From positions 310,001 to 374,000 of the forward strand of contig JAIWWG010000018.1 of the NCBI GenBank assembly GCA_025435555.1: 64,000 bases of DNA, written 5' to 3'. Under the pieces are notes generated by a model. The model searched no databases. It worked only from the letters and a program-made list of their open reading frames with translations, and was not told where the DNA came from. Shown here in pieces: positions 63,411 to 64,000 of the stretch. Both the position numbers and the translations under genes were made by a program. The DNA is from Chytriomyces cf. hyalinus JEL632. Its lineage: Eukaryota; Chytridiomycota; Chytridiomycetes; Chytridiales; Chytriomycetaceae. Every line of letters starts with the position of its first letter. The stretch's first letter is position 1.

Positions 63411-64000
63411 TCACGATGGCCCACTGCCCGACATTCGCTGCAGTGTGCTGAACCTCTCTTTTCGGTGATCGGCTGGATGCCGAGGCTGCAGAGTATGGTC
63501 TTCCACTGGGATTGACAGCAAATCATCCACGTCCAGAACAGCTTGAGACCCGCTTCGCCCAATCCCTGGAGGCGGAAGAAACATTGATCCCCTCCTTGCA
63601 TAGATCATAGACTGCCTCCTTCCACCACCAATTCCCGCCAACAAACCACCCCCAAGGAACCCACCATTCGTCAGCTTACTCAACGTGCTCGACATGTGTG
63701 CCTTTGAACGCGTCCTAAGGAGAAGTCGGTTCTCTTCCTCCGCGCGGAGCCTTGCCGCTTCTAGTTCGGCTTGTTTCTTTTTTTCTTCTTCTTGGATCTT
63801 GCGTTGTCGAATAGTTTCCCGGATTCCTTCTGCTACTGTTGGATATAGGTTCATGAGGATGTTGAAGTCCTCTTTGCTGAGTGTGCAGAGTTCGCAGTTG
63901 CCCTTTGCACGTGCGGTGGCCGTACGGTGGCAAGCTGTGTTTGAAGGAACCTTGGTTGAATAACACGACATTTCAACGCACAGCAGACTCACACTCAAAC
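63411..64000 (-). CDS. C-terminal part of a cyclic-nucleotide-binding protein (5' end off window)
   Basis: After a probable acceptor at about 63942 the protein reads 'CHRTATARAKGNCELCTLSK' then 'EDFNILMNLYPTVAEGIRET', matching the end of a cAMP/cGMP-binding domain as found in CNG/HCN/KCNH-type ion channels. This is followed by a charged coiled-coil ('RQRKIQEEEKKKQAELEAAR') and a Gly/Ser/Arg tail. Stop at 63411. The channel or kinase part upstream is outside the window, so the full architecture is unknown. The minus-strand 3' end is 54 bp from the subtilase start. Confidence 0.7.
   Translation of the reverse strand, partial: LSVSLLCVEMSCYSTKVPSNTACHRTATARAKGNCELCTLSKEDFNILMNLYPTVAEGIRETIRQRKIQEEEKKKQAELEAARLRAEEENRLLLRTRSKAHMSSTLSKLTNGGFLGGGLLAGIGGGRRQSMIYARRGSMFLPPPGIGRSGSQAVLDVDDLLSIPVEDHTLQPRHPADHRKERFSTLQRMSGSGPS

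Noticed and set aside
1-64000. CRISPR arrays, bacterial operons or Shine-Dalgarno sites
   Set aside because: The DNA is intron-rich eukaryotic; no regularly spaced repeats were seen.

Overview
The window is nuclear DNA of a fungus, most likely a zoosporic (chytrid-type) one. Protein genes are broken by 55-75 bp introns with GTGAGT/GTAAGT-like donors. Housekeeping genes are of fungal/opisthokont type (CWC27, ADCK1/MCP2-like UbiB kinase, DHHC acyltransferase, GDPD, MOCS2B). A protein resembling the LLC1/CIMIP1 axonemal family points to a flagellated stage. TIR-domain and MscL genes, rarer in fungi, are also present. The genus cannot be fixed from sequence alone.

Layout. 1-11.2 kb: minus-strand genes for a TIR-domain protein with Tudor/SH3-like modules (runs off the left edge), CWC27, a Ser/Thr kinase, an F-box/leucine-rich-like protein and a MATH-BTB-BTB protein. 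11.4-12.9 kb: two identical tRNA-Lys(CTT) genes around a molybdopterin synthase large subunit. 12.9-22.2 kb: a retrotransposon island, with a broken Ty3/Gypsy copy and then a full chromovirus-like Gypsy element with near-identical LTRs. Two unrelated LTR-like insertions of 457 and 883 bp, each with a 5-bp target duplication, are nested inside it. 22.4-31.6 kb: GDPD, an alpha/beta hydrolase, an ADCK1-like kinase and a 1061-aa unknown protein. 31.7-40.0 kb: a tandem duplication of [MATH-BTB-BTB (+), F-box/ankyrin-like (-)]. Several copies are damaged, and an apparently identical 896-bp tract is shared by the two BTB copies. 40.5-45.1 kb: DHHC palmitoyltransferase, the LLC1-like protein, MscL and tRNA-Thr. 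45.3-54.4 kb: three Ser/Thr-rich single-pass membrane proteins on the minus strand. The first is separated from the others by two different DD34E (Tc1/mariner/IS630-type) transposons lying end to end around one shared TA. 54.6-64 kb: an unknown basic protein, a flavocytochrome-b2-like enzyme, a multi-pass membrane protein, a glycine-rich RRM protein, a secreted subtilase, and the end of a probable cyclic-nucleotide-binding channel or regulator.

The genes do not form one pathway. The coherent themes are paralogue families expanding and decaying in place (MATH-BTB, F-box/ankyrin, surface proteins) and heavy, apparently recent mobile-element traffic. The most novel-looking item is the pair of two-gene DD34E transposons. 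Each carries an unrecognised second ORF convergent to its transposase, with a palindromic AATAAA/TTTATT spacer between the two genes.
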